Positions 9,121 to 23,940 are shown, numbered from the stretch's first letter. The stretch: DNA of 64,000 nucleotides from Polytrichum commune (GCA_950295325.1 OX485806.1:44387169-44451168); one strand, 5' to 3'. Notes: generated by a model not told the origin, from the sequence alone. Numbers and translations are program-made.

Positions 9121-9780
9121 TGAGTTCCAAAAGGCTTAGTTGTGGCTTTTTGATGGTTATGTAGTTATTAAGCTTAGTTTTGGAGTGGAAAGGTGCTGAC
9201 TTGAGAGATCCATCCATTCAAAACTAACTTTGAGGTGTTTTGAGTTCCAAAAGGTTTAGTTGTGGCTTTTTGATGGTTATGTAGTTATTAAGCTTAGTTT
9301 TGGAGTGGGAAGGTGCTGACTTGAGAGATCCATACATTCAAAACTAACTTTGAGTTGTTTTGAGTTCCAAAAGGCTTAGTTGTGGCTTTTTGATGGTTAT
9401 GTAGTTATTTGGCTTAGTTTTGGAGTGGAAAGGTGCTGACTTGAGAGATCCATCCATTCAAAACTAACTTTGAGGTGTTTTGAGTTCCAAAAGGCTTAGT
9501 TGTGGCTTTTTGATGGTTATGTAGTTATTAAGCTTAGTTTTGGAGTGGGAAGGTGCTGACTTGAGAGATCCATCCATTCAAAACTAACTTTGAGGTGTTT
9601 TGAGTTCCAAAAGGCTTAGTTTTGGCTTTTTGATGGTTATGTAGTTATTAAGCTTAGTTTTGGAGTGGGAAGGTGCTGACTTGAGAGATCCATCCATTCA
9701 AAACTAACTTTGAGGTGTTTTGAGTTCCAAAAGGCTTAGTTTTGGCTTTTTGATGGTTATGTAGTTATTTGGCTTAGTTT
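9121..9780 (+). repeat. Multi-unit segment repeated 3,000 bp downstream
   Basis: The unit order 9121-9780 recurs at 12121-12780, exactly 25 units away. The shared rare markers are AAAGGTTTAGTTGTGG (9251 and 12251 region) and GAGTTGTTT near 9352 and 12352. Minor differences, such as TGTCGC at 12381, show some divergence since duplication. Confidence 0.6.
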
Positions 9781-12700
9781 TGGAGTGGAAAGGTGCTGAC
9801 TTGAGAGATCCATCCATTCTATGCTTACTTTGAGGTGTTTTGAGTTCCAAAAGGCTTAGTTGTGGCTTTTTGATGGTTATGTAGTTATTTGGCTTAGTTT
9901 TGGAGTGGAAAGGTGCTGACTTGAGAGATCCATCCATTCAAAACTAACTTTGAGGTGTTTTGAGTTCCAAAAGGCTTAGTTGTGGCTTTTTGATGGTTAT
10001 GTAGTTATTTGGCTTAGTTTTGGAGTGGAAAGGTGCTGACTTGAGAGATCCATCCATTCAAAACTAACTTTGAGGTGTTTTGAGTTCCAAAAGGCTTAGT
10101 TGTGGCTTTTTGATGGTTATGTAGTTATTTGGCTTAGTTTTGGAGTGGAAAGGTGCTGACTTGAGAGATCCATCCATTCAAAACTAACTTTGAGGTGTTT
10201 TGAGTTCCAAAAGGCTTAGTTGTGGCTTTTTGATGGTTATGTAGTTATTTGGCTTAGTTTTGGAGTGGAAAGGTGCTGACTTGAGAGATCCATCCATTCA
10301 AAACTAACTTTGAGGTGTTTTGAGTTCCAAAAGGCTTAGTTGTGGCTTTTTGATGGTTATGTAGTTATTTGGCGTAGTTTTGGAGTGGAAAGGTGCTGAC
10401 TTGAGAGATCCATCCATTCAAAACTAACTTTGAGGTGTTTTGAGTTCCAAAAGGCTTAGTTGTGGCTTTTTGATGGTTATGTAGTTATTTGGCTTAGTTT
10501 TGGAGTGGAAAGGTGCTGACTTGAGAGATCCATCCATTCTATGCTTACTTTGAGGTGTTTTGAGTTCCAAAAGGCTTAGTTGTGGCTTTTTGATGGTTAT
10601 GTAGTTATTTGGCTTAGTTTTGGAGTGGAAAGGTGCTGACTTGAGAGATCCATCCATTCAAAACTAACTTTGAGGTGTTTTGAGTTCCAAAAGGCTTAGT
10701 TTTGGCTTTTTGATGGTTATGTAGTTATTTGGCTTAGTTTTGGAGTGGGAAGGTGCTGACTTGAGAGATCCATCCATTCAAAACTAACTTTGAGTTGTTT
10801 TGAGTTCCAAAAGGCTTAGTTGTGGCTTTTTGATGGTTATGTAGTTATTTGGCTTAGTTTTGGAGTGGGAAGGTGCTGACTTGAGAGATCCATCCATTCA
10901 AAACTAACTTTGAGGTGTTTTGAGTTCCAAAAGGCTTAGTTTTGGCTTTTTGATGGTTATGTAGTTATTTGGCTTAGTTTTGGAGTGGAAAGGTGCTGAC
11001 TTGAGAGATCCATCCAATCAAAACTAACTTTGAGGTGTTTTGAGTTCCAAAAGGCTTAGTTGTGGCTTTTTGATGGTTATTTAGTTATTAAGCTTAGTTT
11101 TGGAGTGGAAAGGTGCTGACTTGAGAGATCCATCCATTCAAAACTAACTTTGAGGTGTTTTGAGTTCCAAAAGGCTTAGTTTTGGCTTTTTGATGGTTAT
11201 GTAGTTATTTGGCTTAGTTTTGGAGTGGAAAGGTGCTGACTTGAGAGATCCATCCATTCAAAACTAACTTTGAGGTGTTTTGAGTTCCAAAAGGCTTAGT
11301 TTTGGTTTTTTGATGGTTATGTAGTTATTTGGCTTAGTTTTGGAGTGGGAAGGTGCTGACTTGAGAGATCCATCCATTCAAAACTAACTTTGAGGTGTTT
11401 TGAGTTCCAAAAGGCTTAGTTTTGGCTTTTTGATGGTTATGTAGTTATTAAGCATAGTTTTGGAGTGGGAAGGTGCTGACTTGAGATATCCATCCCTTCA
11501 AAACTAACTTTGAGGTGTTTTGAGTTCCAAAAGGCTTAGTTTTGGCTTTTTGATGGTTATGTAGTTATTTGGCTTAGTTTTGGAGTGGAAAGGTGCTGAC
11601 TTGAGAGATCCATCCAATCAAAACTAACTTTGAGGTGTTTTGAGTTCCAAAAGGCTTAGTTTTGGCTTTTTGATGGTTATGTAGTTATTAAGCTTAGTTT
11701 TGGAGTGGAAAGGTGCTGACTTGAGAGATCCATCCATTCTATGCTTACTTTGAGGTGTTTTGAGTTCCAAAAGGCTTAGTTTTGGCTTTTTGATGGTTAT
11801 GTAGTTATTAAGCTTAGTTTTGGAGTGGGAAGGTGCTGACTTGAGAGATCCATCCATTCAAAACTAACTTTGAGGTGTTTTGAGTTCCAAAAGGCTTAGT
11901 TTTGGCTTTTTGATGGTTATGTAGTTATTTGGCTTAGTTTTGGAGTGGAAAGGTGCTGACTTGAGAGATCCATCCATTCTATGCTTACTTTGAGGTGTTT
12001 TGAGTTCCAAAAGGCTTAGTTGTGGCTTTTTGATGGTTATGTAGTTATTAAGCTTAGTTTTGGAGTGGAAAGGTGCTGACTTGAGAGATCCATCCAATCA
12101 AAACTAACTTTGAGGTGTTTTGAGTTCCAAAAGGCTTAGTTGTGGCTTTTTGATGGTTATGTAGTTATTAAGCTTAGTTTTGGAGTGGAAAGGTGCTGAC
12201 TTGAGAGATCCATCCATTCAAAACTAACTTTGAGGTGTTTTGAGTTCCAAAAGGTTTAGTTGTGGCTTTTTGATGGTTATGTAGTTATTAAGCTTAGTTT
12301 TGGAGTGGGAAGGTGCTGACTTGAGAGATCCATCCATTCAAAACTAACTTTGAGTTGTTTTGAGTTCCAAAAGGCTTAGTTGTCGCTTTTTGATGGTTAT
12401 GTAGTTATTTGGCTTAGTTTTGGAGTGGAAAGGTGCTGACTTGAGAGATCCATCCATTCAAAACTAACTTTGAGGTGTTTTGAGTTCCAAAAGGCTTAGT
12501 TGTGGCTTTTTGATGGTTATGTAGTTATTAAGCTTAGTTTTGGAGTGGGAAGGTGCTGACTTGAGAGATCCATCCATTCAAAACTAACTTTGAGGTGTTT
12601 TGAGTTCCAAAAGGCTTAGTTTTGGCTTTTTGATGGTTATGTAGTTATTAAGCTTAGTTTTGGAGTGGGAAGGTGCTGACTTGAGAGATCCATCCATTCA

Positions 12701-15700
12701 AAACTAACTTTGAGGTGTTTTGAGTTCCAAAAGGCTTAGTTTTGGCTTTTTGATGGTTATGTAGTTATTTGGCTTAGTTTTGGAGTGGAAAGGTGCTGAC
12801 TTGAGAGATCCATCCATTCAAAACTAACTTTGAGGTGTTTTGAGTTCCAAAAGGCTTAGTTTTGGCTTTTTGATGGTTATGTAGTTATTTGGCTTAGTTT
12901 TGGAGTGGAAAGGTGCTGACTTGAGAGATCCATCCATTCAAAACTAACTTTGAGGTGTTTTGAGTTCCAAAAGGCTTAGTTTTGGCTTTTTGATGGTTAT
13001 GTAGTTATTTGGCTTAGTTTTGGAATGGAAAGGTGCTGACTTGAGAGATCCATCCAATCAAAACTAACTTTGAGGTGTTTTGAGTTCCAAAAGGCTTAGT
13101 TGTCGCTTTTTGATGGTTATGTAGTTATTAAGCTTAGTTTTGGAGTGGAAAGGTGCTGACTTGAGAGATCCATCCATTCAAAACTAACTTTGAGGTGTTT
13201 TGAGTTCCAAAAGGCTTAGTTGTGGCTTTTTGATGGTTATGTAGTTATTTGGCTTAGTTTTGGAGTGGAAAGGTGCTGACTTGAGAGATCCATCCATTCT
13301 ATGCTTACTTTGAGGTGTTTTGAGTTCCAAAAGGCTTAGTTGTGGCTTTTTGATGGTTATGTAGTTATTTGGCTTAGTTTTGGAGTGGAAAGGTGCTGAC
13401 TTGAGAGATCCATCCATTCAAAACTAACTTTGAGGTGTTTTGAGTTCCAAAAGGCTTAGTTGTGGCTTTTTGATGGTTATGTAGTTATTAAGCTTAGTTT
13501 CGGAGTGGAAAGGTGCTGACTTGAGAGATCCATCCATTCAAAACTAACTTTGAGGTGTTTTGAGTTCCATAAGGCTTAGTTTTGGCTTTTTGATGGTTAT
13601 GTAGTTATTTGGCTTAGTTTTGGAGTGGAAAGGTGCTGACTTGAGAGATCCATCCAATCAAAACTAACTTTGAGGTGTTTTGAGTTCCAAAAGGCTTAGT
13701 TTTGGCTTTTTGATGGTTATGTAGTTATTTGGCTTAGTTTTGGAGTGGAAAGGTGCTGACTTGAGAGATCCATCCATTCTATGCTTACTTTGAGGTGTTT
13801 TGAGTTCCAAAAGGCTTAGTTGTGGCTTTTTGATGGTTATGTAGTTATTAAGCTTAGTTTTGGAGTGGGAAGGTGCTGACTTGAGAGATCCATCCATTCA
13901 AAACTAACTTTGAGGTGTTTTGAGTTCCAAAAGGCTTAGTTTTGGCTTTTTGATGGTTATGTAGTTATTTGGCTTAGTTTTGGAGTGGAAAGGTGCTGAC
14001 TTGAGAGATCCATCCATTCAAAACTAACTTTGAGGTGTTTTGAGTTCCAAAAGGCTTAGTTTTTGCTTTTTGATGGTTATGTAGTTATTTGGCTTAGTTT
14101 TGGAGTGGAAAGGTACTGACTTGAGAGATCCATCCATTCAAAACTAACTTTGAGGTGTTTTGAGTTCCAAAAGGCTTAGTTTTGGCTTTTTGATGGTTAT
14201 GTAGTTATTTGGCTTAGTTTTGGAGTGGAAAGGTGCTGACTTGAGAGATCCATCCATTCAAAACTAACTTTGAGGTGTTTTGAGTTCCAAAAGGCTTAGT
14301 TTTGGCTTTTTGATGGTTATGTAGTTATTTGGCTTAGTTTTGGAGTGGAAAGGTGCTGACTTGAGAGATCCATCCATTCAAAACTAACTTTGAGGTGTTT
14401 TGAGTTCCAAAAGGCTTAGTTTTGGCTTTTTGATGGTTATGTAGTTCTTAAGCTTAGTTTTGGAGTGGAAAGGTGCTGACTTGAGAGATCCATCCATTCA
14501 AAACTAACTTTGAGGTGTTTTGAGTTCCAAAAGGCTTAGTTGTGGCTTTTTGATGGTTATGTAGTTATTTGGCTTAGTTTTGGAGTGGAAAGGTGCTGAC
14601 TTGAGAGATACATCCATTCTATGCTAACTTTGAGGTGTTTTGAGTTCCAAAAGGCTTAGTTGTGGCTTTTTGATGGTTATGTAGTTATTTGGCTTAGTTT
14701 TGGAGTGGAAAGGTGCTGACTTGAGAGATCCATCCATTCAAAACTAACTTTGAGGTGTTTTGAGTTCCAAAAGGCTTAGTTTTGGCTTTTTGATGGTTAT
14801 GTAGTTATTAAGCATAATTTTAGAGTGGGAAGGTGCTGACTTGAGAGATCCATCCATTCAAAACTAACTTTGAGGTGTTTTGAGTTCCAGAAGGCTTAGT
14901 TTTGGCTTTTTGATGGTTATGTAGTTATTTGGCTTAGTTTTGGAGTGGAAAGGTGCTGACTTGAGAGATCCATCCATTCAAAACTAACTTTGAGGTGTTT
15001 TGAGTTCCAAAAGGCTTAGTTGTGGCTTTTTGATGGTTATGTAGTTATTAAGCTTAGTTTCGGAGTGGAAAGGTGCTGACTTGAGAGATCCATCCATTCA
15101 AAACTAACTTTGAGGTGTTTTGAGTTCCAAAAGGCTTAGTTTTGGCTTTTTGATGGTTATGTAGTTATTTGGCTTAGTTTTGGAGTGGAAAGGTGCTGAC
15201 TTGAGAGATCCATCCAATCAAAACTAACTTTGAGGTGTTTTGAGTTCCAAAAGGCTTAGTTTTGGCTTTTTGATGGTTATGTAGTTATTAAGCTTAGTTT
15301 TGGAGTGGAAAGGTGCTGACTTGAGAGATCCATCCATTCTATGCTTACTTTGAGGTGTTTTGAGTTCCAAAAGGCTTAGTTGTGGCTTTTTGATGGTTAT
15401 GTAGTTATTAAGCTTAGTTTTGGAGTGGGAAGGTGCTGACTTGAGAGATCCATCCATTCAAAACTAACTTTGAGGTGTTTTGAGTTCCAAAAGGCTTAGT
15501 TGTGGCTTTTTGATGGTTATGTAGTTATTTGGCTTAGTTTTGGAGTGGAAAGGTGCTGACTTGAGAGATCCATCCATTCAAAACTAACTTTGAGGTGTTT
15601 TGAGTTCCAAAAGGCTTAGTTGTGGCTTTTTGATGGTTATGTAGTTATTTGGCTTAGTTTTGGAGTGGAAAGGTGCTGACTTGAGAGATCCATCCATTCA

Positions 15701-18700
15701 AAACTAACTTTGAGTTGTTTTGAGTTCCAAAAGGCTTAGTTGTGGCTTTTTGATGGTTATGTAGTTATTTGGCTTAGTTTTGGAGTGGAAAGGTGCTGAC
15801 TTGAGAGATCCATCCATTCAAAACTAACTTTGAGGTGTTTTGAGTTCCAAAAGGCTTAGTTGTGGCTTTTTGATGGTTATGTAGTTATTAAGCTTAGTTT
15901 TGGAGTGGAAAGGTGCTGACTTGAGAGATCCATCCATTCTATGCTTACTTTGAGGTGTTTTGAGTTCCAAAAGGCTTAGTTGTGGCTTTTTGATGGTTAT
16001 GTAGTTATTTGGCTTAGTTTTGGAGTGGAAAGGTGCTGACTTGAGAGATCCATCCATTCTATGCTTACTTTGAGGTGTTTTGAGTTCCAAAAGGCTTAGT
16101 TGTGGCTTTTTGATGGTTATGTAGTTATTTGGCTTAGTTTTGGAGTGGAAAGGTGCTGACTTGAGAGATCCATCCATTCAAAACTAACTTTGAGTTGTTT
16201 TGAGTTCCAAAAGGCTTAGTTGTGGCTTTTTGATGGTTATGTAGTTATTAAGCTTAGTTTTGGAGTGGGAAGGTGCTGACTTGAGAGATCCATCCATTCA
16301 AAACTAACTTTGAGGTGTTTTGAGTTCCAAAAGGCTTAGTTTTGGCTTTTTGATGGTTATGTAGTTATTTGGCTTAGTTTTGGAGTGGAAAGGTGCTGAC
16401 TTGAGAGATCCATCCATTCAAAACTAACTTTGAGGTGTTTTGAGTTCCAAAAGGCTTAGTTGTGGCTTTTTGATGGTTATGTAGTTATTTGGCTTAGTTT
16501 TGGAGTGGAAAGGTGCTGACTTGAGAGATCCATCCATTCTATGCTTACTTTGAGGTGTTTTGAGTTCCAAAAGGCTTAGTTGTGGCTTTTTGATGGTTAT
16601 GTAGTTATTTGGCTTAGTTTTGGAGTGGAAAGGTGCTGACTTGAGAGATCCATCCATTCTATGCTTACTTTGACGTGTTTTGAGTTCCAAAAGGCTTAGT
16701 TGTGGCTTTTTGATGGTTATGTAGTTATTTGGCTTAGTTTTGGAGTGGAAAGGTGCTGACTTGAGAGATCCATCCATTCTATGCTTACTTTGAGGTGTTT
16801 TGAGTTCCAAAAGGCTTAGTTGTGGCTTTTTGATGGTTATGTAGTTATTAGGCTTAGTTTTGGAGTGGAAAGGTGCTGACTTGAGAGATCCATCCAATCA
16901 AAACTAACTTTGAGGTGTTTTGAGTTCCAAAAGGCTTAGTTGTGGCTTTTTGATGGTTATGTAGTTATTAAGCTTAGTTTTGGAGTGGGAAGGTGCTGAC
17001 TTGAGAGATCCATCCATTCAAAACTAACTTTGAGGTGTTTTGAATTCCAAAAGGCTTAGTTTTGGCTTTTTGATGGTTATGTAGTTATTTGGCTTAGTTT
17101 TGGAATGGAAAGGTGCTGACTTGAGAGATCCATCCATTCTATGCTTACTTTGAGGTGTTTTGAGTTCCAAAAGGCTTAGTTGTGGTTTTTTGATGGTTAT
17201 GTAGTTATTAAGCTTAGTTTTGGAGTGGGAAGGTGCTGACTTGAGAAATCCATCCATTCAAAACTAACTTTGAGGTGTTTTGAGTTCCAAAAGGCTTAGT
17301 TGTGGCTTTTTGATGGTTATGTAGTTATTAAGCTTAGTTTTGGAGTGGAAAGGTGCTGACTTGAGAGATCCATCCATTCTATGCTTACTTTGAGGTGTTT
17401 TGAGTTCCAAAAGGCTTAGTTGTGGGTTTTTGATGGTTATGTAGTTATTAAGCTTAGTTTTGGACTGGAAAGGTGCTGACTTGAGAGATCCATCCATTCA
17501 AAACTAACTTTGAGGTGTTTTGAGTTCCAAAAGGCTTAGTTTTGGCTTTTTGGTGGTTATGTAGTTATTTGGCTTAGTTTTGGAGTGGAAAGGTGCTGAC
17601 TTGAGAGATCCATCCAATCAAAACTAACTTTGAGGTGTTTTGAGTTCCAAAAGGCTTAGTTGTGGCTTTTTGATGGTTATGTAGTTATTTGGCTTAGTTT
17701 TGGAGTGGAAAGGTGCTGACTTGAGAGATCCATCCAATCAAAACTAACTTTGAGGTGTTTTGAGTTCCAAAAGGCTTAGTTTTGGCTTTTTGATGGTTAT
17801 GTACTTATTTGGCTTAGTTTTGGAGTGGAAAGGTGCTGACTTGAAAGATCCATCCATTCAAAACTAACTTTGAGGTGTTTTGAGTTCCAAAAGGCTTAGT
17901 TTTGGCTTTTTGATGGTTATGTAGTTATTAAGCTTAGTTTTGGAGTGGGAAGGTGCTGACTTGAGAAATCCATCCATTCAAAACTAACTTTGAGGTGTTT
18001 TGAGTTCCAAAAGGCTTAGTTGTGGCTTTTTGATGGTTATGTAGTTATTTGGCTTAGTTTTGGAGTGGAAAGGTGCTGACTTGAGAGATCCATCCATTCT
18101 ATGCTTACTTTGAGGTGTTTTGAGTTCCAAAAGGCTTAGTTGTGGCTTTTTGATGGTTATGTAGTTATTAAGCTTAGTTTTGGAGTGGAAAGGTGCTGAC
18201 TTGAGAGATCCATCCATTCAAAACTAACTTTGAGGTGTTTTGAGTTCCAAAAGGCTTAGTTGTGGCTTTTTGATGGTTATGTAGTTATTAAGCTTAGTTT
18301 TGGAGTGGGAAGGTGCTGACTTGAGAGATCCATCCATTCAAAACTAACTTTGAGGTGTTTTGAGTTCCAAAAGGCTTAGTTTTGGCTTTTTGATGGTTAT
18401 GTAGTTATTTGGCTTAGTTTTGGAGTGGAAAGGTGCTGACTTGAGAGATCCATCCATTCTATGCTTACTTTGAGGTGTTTTGAGTTCCAAAAGGCTTAGT
18501 TGTGGCTTTTTGATGGTTATGTAGTTATTAAGCATAGTTTTGGAGTGGGAAGGTGCTGACTTGAGAGATCCATCCATTCAAAACTAACTTTGAGGTGTTT
18601 TGAGTTCCAAAAGGCTTAGTTGTGGCTTTTTGATGGTTATGTAGTTATTAAGCATAGTTTTGGAGTGGGAAGGTGCTGACTTGAGAGATCCATCCATTCA

Positions 18701-19860
18701 AAACTAACTTTGAGGTGTTTTGAGTTCCAAAAGGCTTAGTTGTGGCTTTTTGATGGTTATGTAGTTATTTGGCTTAGTTTTGGAGTGGAAAGGTGCTGAC
18801 TTGAGAGATCCATCCATTCAAAACTAACTTTGAGGTGTTTTGAGTTCCAAAAGGCTTAGTTTTGGCTTTTTGATGGTTATGTAGTTATTTGGCTTAGTTT
18901 TGGAGTGGAAAGGTGCTGACTTGAGAGATCCATCCATTCAAAACTAACTTTGAGGTGTTTTGAGTTCCAAAAGGCTTAGTTTTGGCTTTTTGATGGTTAT
19001 GTAGTTATTTGGCTTAGTTTTGGAGTGGAAAGGTGCTGACTTGAGAGATCCATCCATTCTATGCTTACTTTGAGGTGTTTTGAGTTCCAAAAGGCTTAGT
19101 TGTGGCTTTTTGATGGTTATGTAGTTATTTGGCTTAGTTTTGGAGTGGGAAGGTGCTGACTTGAGAGATCCATCCATTCAAAACTAACTTTGAGGTGTTT
19201 TGAGTTCCAAAAGGCTTAGTTGTGGCTTTTTGATGGTTATGTAGTTATTTGGCTTAGTTTTGGAGTGGAAAGGTGCTGACTTGAGAGATACATCCATTCT
19301 ATGCTAACTTTGAGGTGTTTTGAGTTCCAAAAGGCTTAGTTGTGGCTTTTTGATGGTTATGTAGTTATTTGGCTTAGTTTTGGAGTGGAAAGGTGCTGAC
19401 TTGAGAGATCCATCCATTCTATGCTTACTTTGAGGTGTTTTGAGTTCCAAAAGGCTTAGTTGTGGCTTTTTGATGGTTATGTAGTTATTTGGCTTAGTTT
19501 TGGAGTGGAAAGGTGCTGACTTGAGAGATCCATCCATTCAAAACTAACTTTGAGGTGTTTTGAGTTCCAAAAGGCTTAGTTGTGGCTTTTTGATGGTTAT
19601 GTAGTTATTTGGCTTAGTTTTGGAGTGGAAAGGTGCTGACTTGAGAGATACATCCATTCTATGCTTACTTTGAGGTGTTTTGAGTTCCAAAAGGCTTAGT
19701 TGTGGCTTTTTGATGGTTATGTAGTTATTTGGGTTAGTTTTGGAGTGGAAAGGTGCTGACTTGAGAGATCCATCCATTCAAAACTAACTTTGAGGTGTTT
19801 TGAGTTCCAAAAGGCTTAGTTGTGGCTTTTTGATGGTTATGTAGTTATTTGGCTTAGTTT

Positions 19861-22800
19861 TGGAGTGGAAAGGTGCTGACTTGAGAGATCCATCCATTCA
19901 AAACTAACTTTGAGGTGTTTTGAGTTCCAAAAGGCTTAGTTTTGGCTTTTTGATGGTTATGTAGTTATTTGGCTTAGTTTTGGAGTGGAAAGGTGCTGAC
20001 TTGAGAGATCCATCCATTCAAAACTAACTTTGAGGTGTTTTGAGTTCCAAAAGGCTTAGTTGTGGCTTTTTGATGGTTATGTAGTTATTACGCATAGTTT
20101 TGGAGTGGGAAGGTGCTGACTTGAGAGATCCATCCATTCAAAACTAACTTTGAGGTGTTTTGAGTTCCAAAAGGCTTAGTTGTGGCTTTTTGATGGTTAT
20201 GTAGTTATTAAGCTTAGTTTTGGAGTGGAAAGGTGCTGACTTGAGAGATCCATCCATTCAAAACTAACTTTGAGGTGTTTTGAGTTCCAAAAGGCTTAGT
20301 TGTGGCTTTTTGATGGTTATGTAGTTATTAAGCTTCCTTTTGGAGTGGGAAGGTGCTGACTTGAGAGATCCATCCATTCAAAACTAACTTTGAGGTGTTT
20401 TGAGTTCCAAAAGGCTTAGTTGTGGCTTTTTGATGGTTATGTAGTTATTAAGCATAGTTTTGGAGTGGGAAGGTGCTGACTTGAGAGATCCATCCATTCA
20501 AAACTAACTTTGAGGTGTTTTGAGTTCCAAAAGGCTTAGTTTTGGCTTTTGGATGGTTATGTAGTTATTAAGCTTCCTTTTGGAGTGGGAAGGTGCTGAC
20601 TTGAGAGATCCATCCATTCAAAACTAACTTTGAGGTGTTTTGAGTTCCAAAAGGCTTAGTTGTGGCTTTTTGATGGTTATGTAGTTATTAAGCATAGTTT
20701 TGGAGTGGGAAGGTGCTGACTTGAGAGATCCATCCATTCAAAACTAACTTTGAGGTGTTTTGAGTTCCAAAAGGCTTAGTTGTGGCTTTTTGATGGTTAT
20801 GTAGTTATTTGGCTTAGTTTTGGAGTGGAAAGGTGCTGACTTGAGAGATCCATCCATTCAAAACTAACTTTGAGGTGTTTTGAGTTCCAAAAGGCTTAGT
20901 TTTGGCTTTTTGATGGTTATGTAGTTATTTGGCTTAGTTTTGGAGTGGAAAGGTGCTGACTTGAGAGATCCATCCATTCAAAACTAACTTTGAGGTGTTT
21001 TGAGTTCCAAAAGGCTTAGTTGTGGCTTTTTGATGGTTATGTAGTTATTACGCATAGTTTTGGAGTGGGAAGGTGCTGACTTGAGAGATCCATCCATTCA
21101 AAACTAACTTTGAGGTGTTTTGAGTTCCAAAAGGCTTAGTTGTGGCTTTTTGATGGTTATGTAGTTATTTGGCTTAGTTTTGGAGTGGAAAGGTGCTGAC
21201 TTGAGAGATACATCCATTCTATGCTTACTTTGAGGTGTTTTGAGTTCCAAAAGGCTTAGTTGTGGCTTTTTGATGGTTATGTAGTTATTTGGCTTAGTTT
21301 TGGAGTGGAAAGGTGCTGACTTGAGAGATCCATCCATTCAAAACTAACTTTGAGGTGTTTTGAGTTCCAAAAGGCTTAGTTTTGGCTTTTTGATGGTTAT
21401 GTAGTTATTTGGCTTAGTTTTGGAGTGGAAAGGTGCTGACTTGAGAGATCCATCCATTCTATGCTTACTTTGAGGTGTTTTGAGTTCCAAAAGGCTTAGT
21501 TGTGGCTTTTTGATGGTTATGTAGTTATTTGGCTTAGTTTTGGAGTGGGAAGGTGCTGACTTGAGAGATCCATCCATTCAAAACTAACTTTGAGGTGTTT
21601 TGAGTTCCAAAAGGCTTAGTTGTGGCTTTTTGATGGTTATGTAGTTATTTGGCTTAGTTTTGGAGTGGAAAGGTGCTGACTTGAGAGATACATCCATTCT
21701 ATGCTAACTTTGAGGTGTTTTGAGTTCCAAAAGGCTTAGTTGTGGCTTTTTGATGGTTATGTAGTTATTTGGCTTAGTTTTGGAGTGGAAAGGTGCTGAC
21801 TTGAGAGATCCATCCATTCTATGCTTACTTTGAGGTGTTTTGAGTTCCAAAAGGCTTAGTTGTGGCTTTTTGATGGTTATGTAGTTATTTGGCTTAGTTT
21901 TGGAGTGGGAAGGTGCTGACTTGAGAGATCCATCCATTCAAAACTAACTTTGAGGTGTTTTGAGTTCCAAAAGGCTTAGTTGTGGCTTTTTGATGGTTAT
22001 GTAGTTATTTGGCTTAGTTTTGGAGTGGAAAGGTGCTGACTTGAGAGATACATCCATTCTATGCTAACTTTGAGGTGTTTTGAGTTCCAAAAGGCTTAGT
22101 TGTGGCTTTTTGATGGTTATGTAGTTATTTGGCTTAGTTTTGGAGTGGAAAGGTGCTGACTTGAGAGATCCATCCATTCAAAACTAACTTTGAGGTGTTT
22201 TGAGTTCCAAAAGGCTTCGTTGTGGCTTTTTGATGGTTATGTAGTTATTTGGCTTAGTTTTGGAGTGGAAAGGTGCTGACTTGAGAGATCCATCCATTCT
22301 ATGCTTACTTTGAGGTGTTTTGAGTTCCAAAAGGCTTAGTTGTGGCTTTTTGATGGTTATGTAGTTATTTGGCTTAGTTTTGGAGTGGAAAGGTGCTGAC
22401 TTGAGAGATCCATCCATTCAAAACTAACTTTGAGGTGTTTTGAGTTCCAAAAGGCTTCGTTGTGGCTTTTTGATGGTTATGTAGTTATTTGGCTTAGTTT
22501 TGGAGTGGAAAGGTGCTGACTTGAGAGATCCATCCATTCAAAACTAACTTTGAGGTGTTTTGAGTTCCAAAAGGCTTAGTTTTGGCTTTTTGATGGTTAT
22601 GTAGTTATTTGGCTTAGTTTTGGAGTGGAAAGGTGCTGACTTGAGAGATCCATCCATTCAAAACTAACTTTGAGGTGTTTTGAGTTCCAAAAGGCTTAGT
22701 TGTGGCTTTTTGATGGTTATGTAGTTATTACGCATAGTTTTGGAGTGGGAAGGTGCTGACTTGAGAGATCCATCCATTCAAAACTAACTTTGAGGTGTTT

Positions 22801-23940
22801 TGAGTTCCAAAAGGCTTAGTTGTGGCTTTTTGATGGTTATGTAGTTATTAAGCTTAGTTTTGGAGTGGAAAGGTGCTGACTTGAGAGATCCATCCATTCA
22901 AAACTAACTTTGAGGTGTTTTGAGTTCCAAAAGGCTTAGTTGTGGCTTTTTGATGGTTATGTAGTTATTAAGCATAGTTTTGGAGTGGGAAGGTGCTGAC
23001 TTGAGAGATCCATCCATTCAAAACTAACTTTGAGGTGTTTTGAGTTCCAAAAGGCTTAGTTGTGGCTTTTTGATGGTTATGTAGTTATTAAGCATAGTTT
23101 TGGAGTGGGAAGGTGCTGACTTGAGAGATCCATCCATTCAAAACTAACTTTGAGGTGTTTTGAGTTCCAAAAGGCTTAGTTTTGGCTTTTGGATGGTTAT
23201 GTAGTTATTAAGCTTCCTTTTGGAGTGGGAAGGTGCTGACTTGAGAGATCCATCCATTCAAAACTAACTTTGAGGTGTTTTGAGTTCCAAAAGGCTTAGT
23301 TGTGGCTTTTTGATGGTTATGTAGTTATTAAGCATAGTTTTGGAGTGGGAAGGTGCTGACTTGAGAGATCCATCCATTCAAAACTAACTTTGAGGTGTTT
23401 TGAGTTCCAAAAGGCTTAGTTGTGGCTTTTTGATGGTTATGTAGTTATTTGGCTTAGTTTTGGAGTGGAAAGGTGCTGACTTGAGAGATCCATCCATTCA
23501 AAACTAACTTTGAGGTGTTTTGAGTTCCAAAAGGCTTAGTTTTGGCTTTTTGATGGTTATGTAGTTATTTGGCTTAGTTTTGGAGTGGAAAGGTGCTGAC
23601 TTGAGAGATCCATCCATTCAAAACTAACTTTGAGGTGTTTTGAGTTCCAAAAGGCTTAGTTGTGGCTTTTTGATGGTTATGTAGTTATTACGCATAGTTT
23701 TGGAGTGGGAAGGTGCTGACTTGAGAGATCCATCCATTCAAAACTAACTTTGAGGTGTTTTGAGTTCCAAAAGGCTTAGTTGTGGCTTTTTGATGGTTAT
23801 GTAGTTATTTGGCTTAGTTTTGGAGTGGAAAGGTGCTGACTTGAGAGATACATCCATTCTATGCTTACTTTGAGGTGTTTTGAGTTCCAAAAGGCTTAGT
23901 TGTGGCTTTTTGATGGTTATGTAGTTATTTGGCTTAGTTT
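19861..23940 (+). repeat. 22-unit (2,640-bp) higher-order repeat
   Basis: The blocks 19861-21300 and 22501-23940 share unit order at a constant 2,640-bp offset. Rare markers in both are TTACGCATAG (rows 20041/22681 and 21001/23641) and a unit with TTTTGGATGG plus AAGCTTCCTTTTGG (20521/23161). The match ends on both sides where a CTATGCTTAC or GGCTTCGTT unit appears in only one block. Confidence 0.7.
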
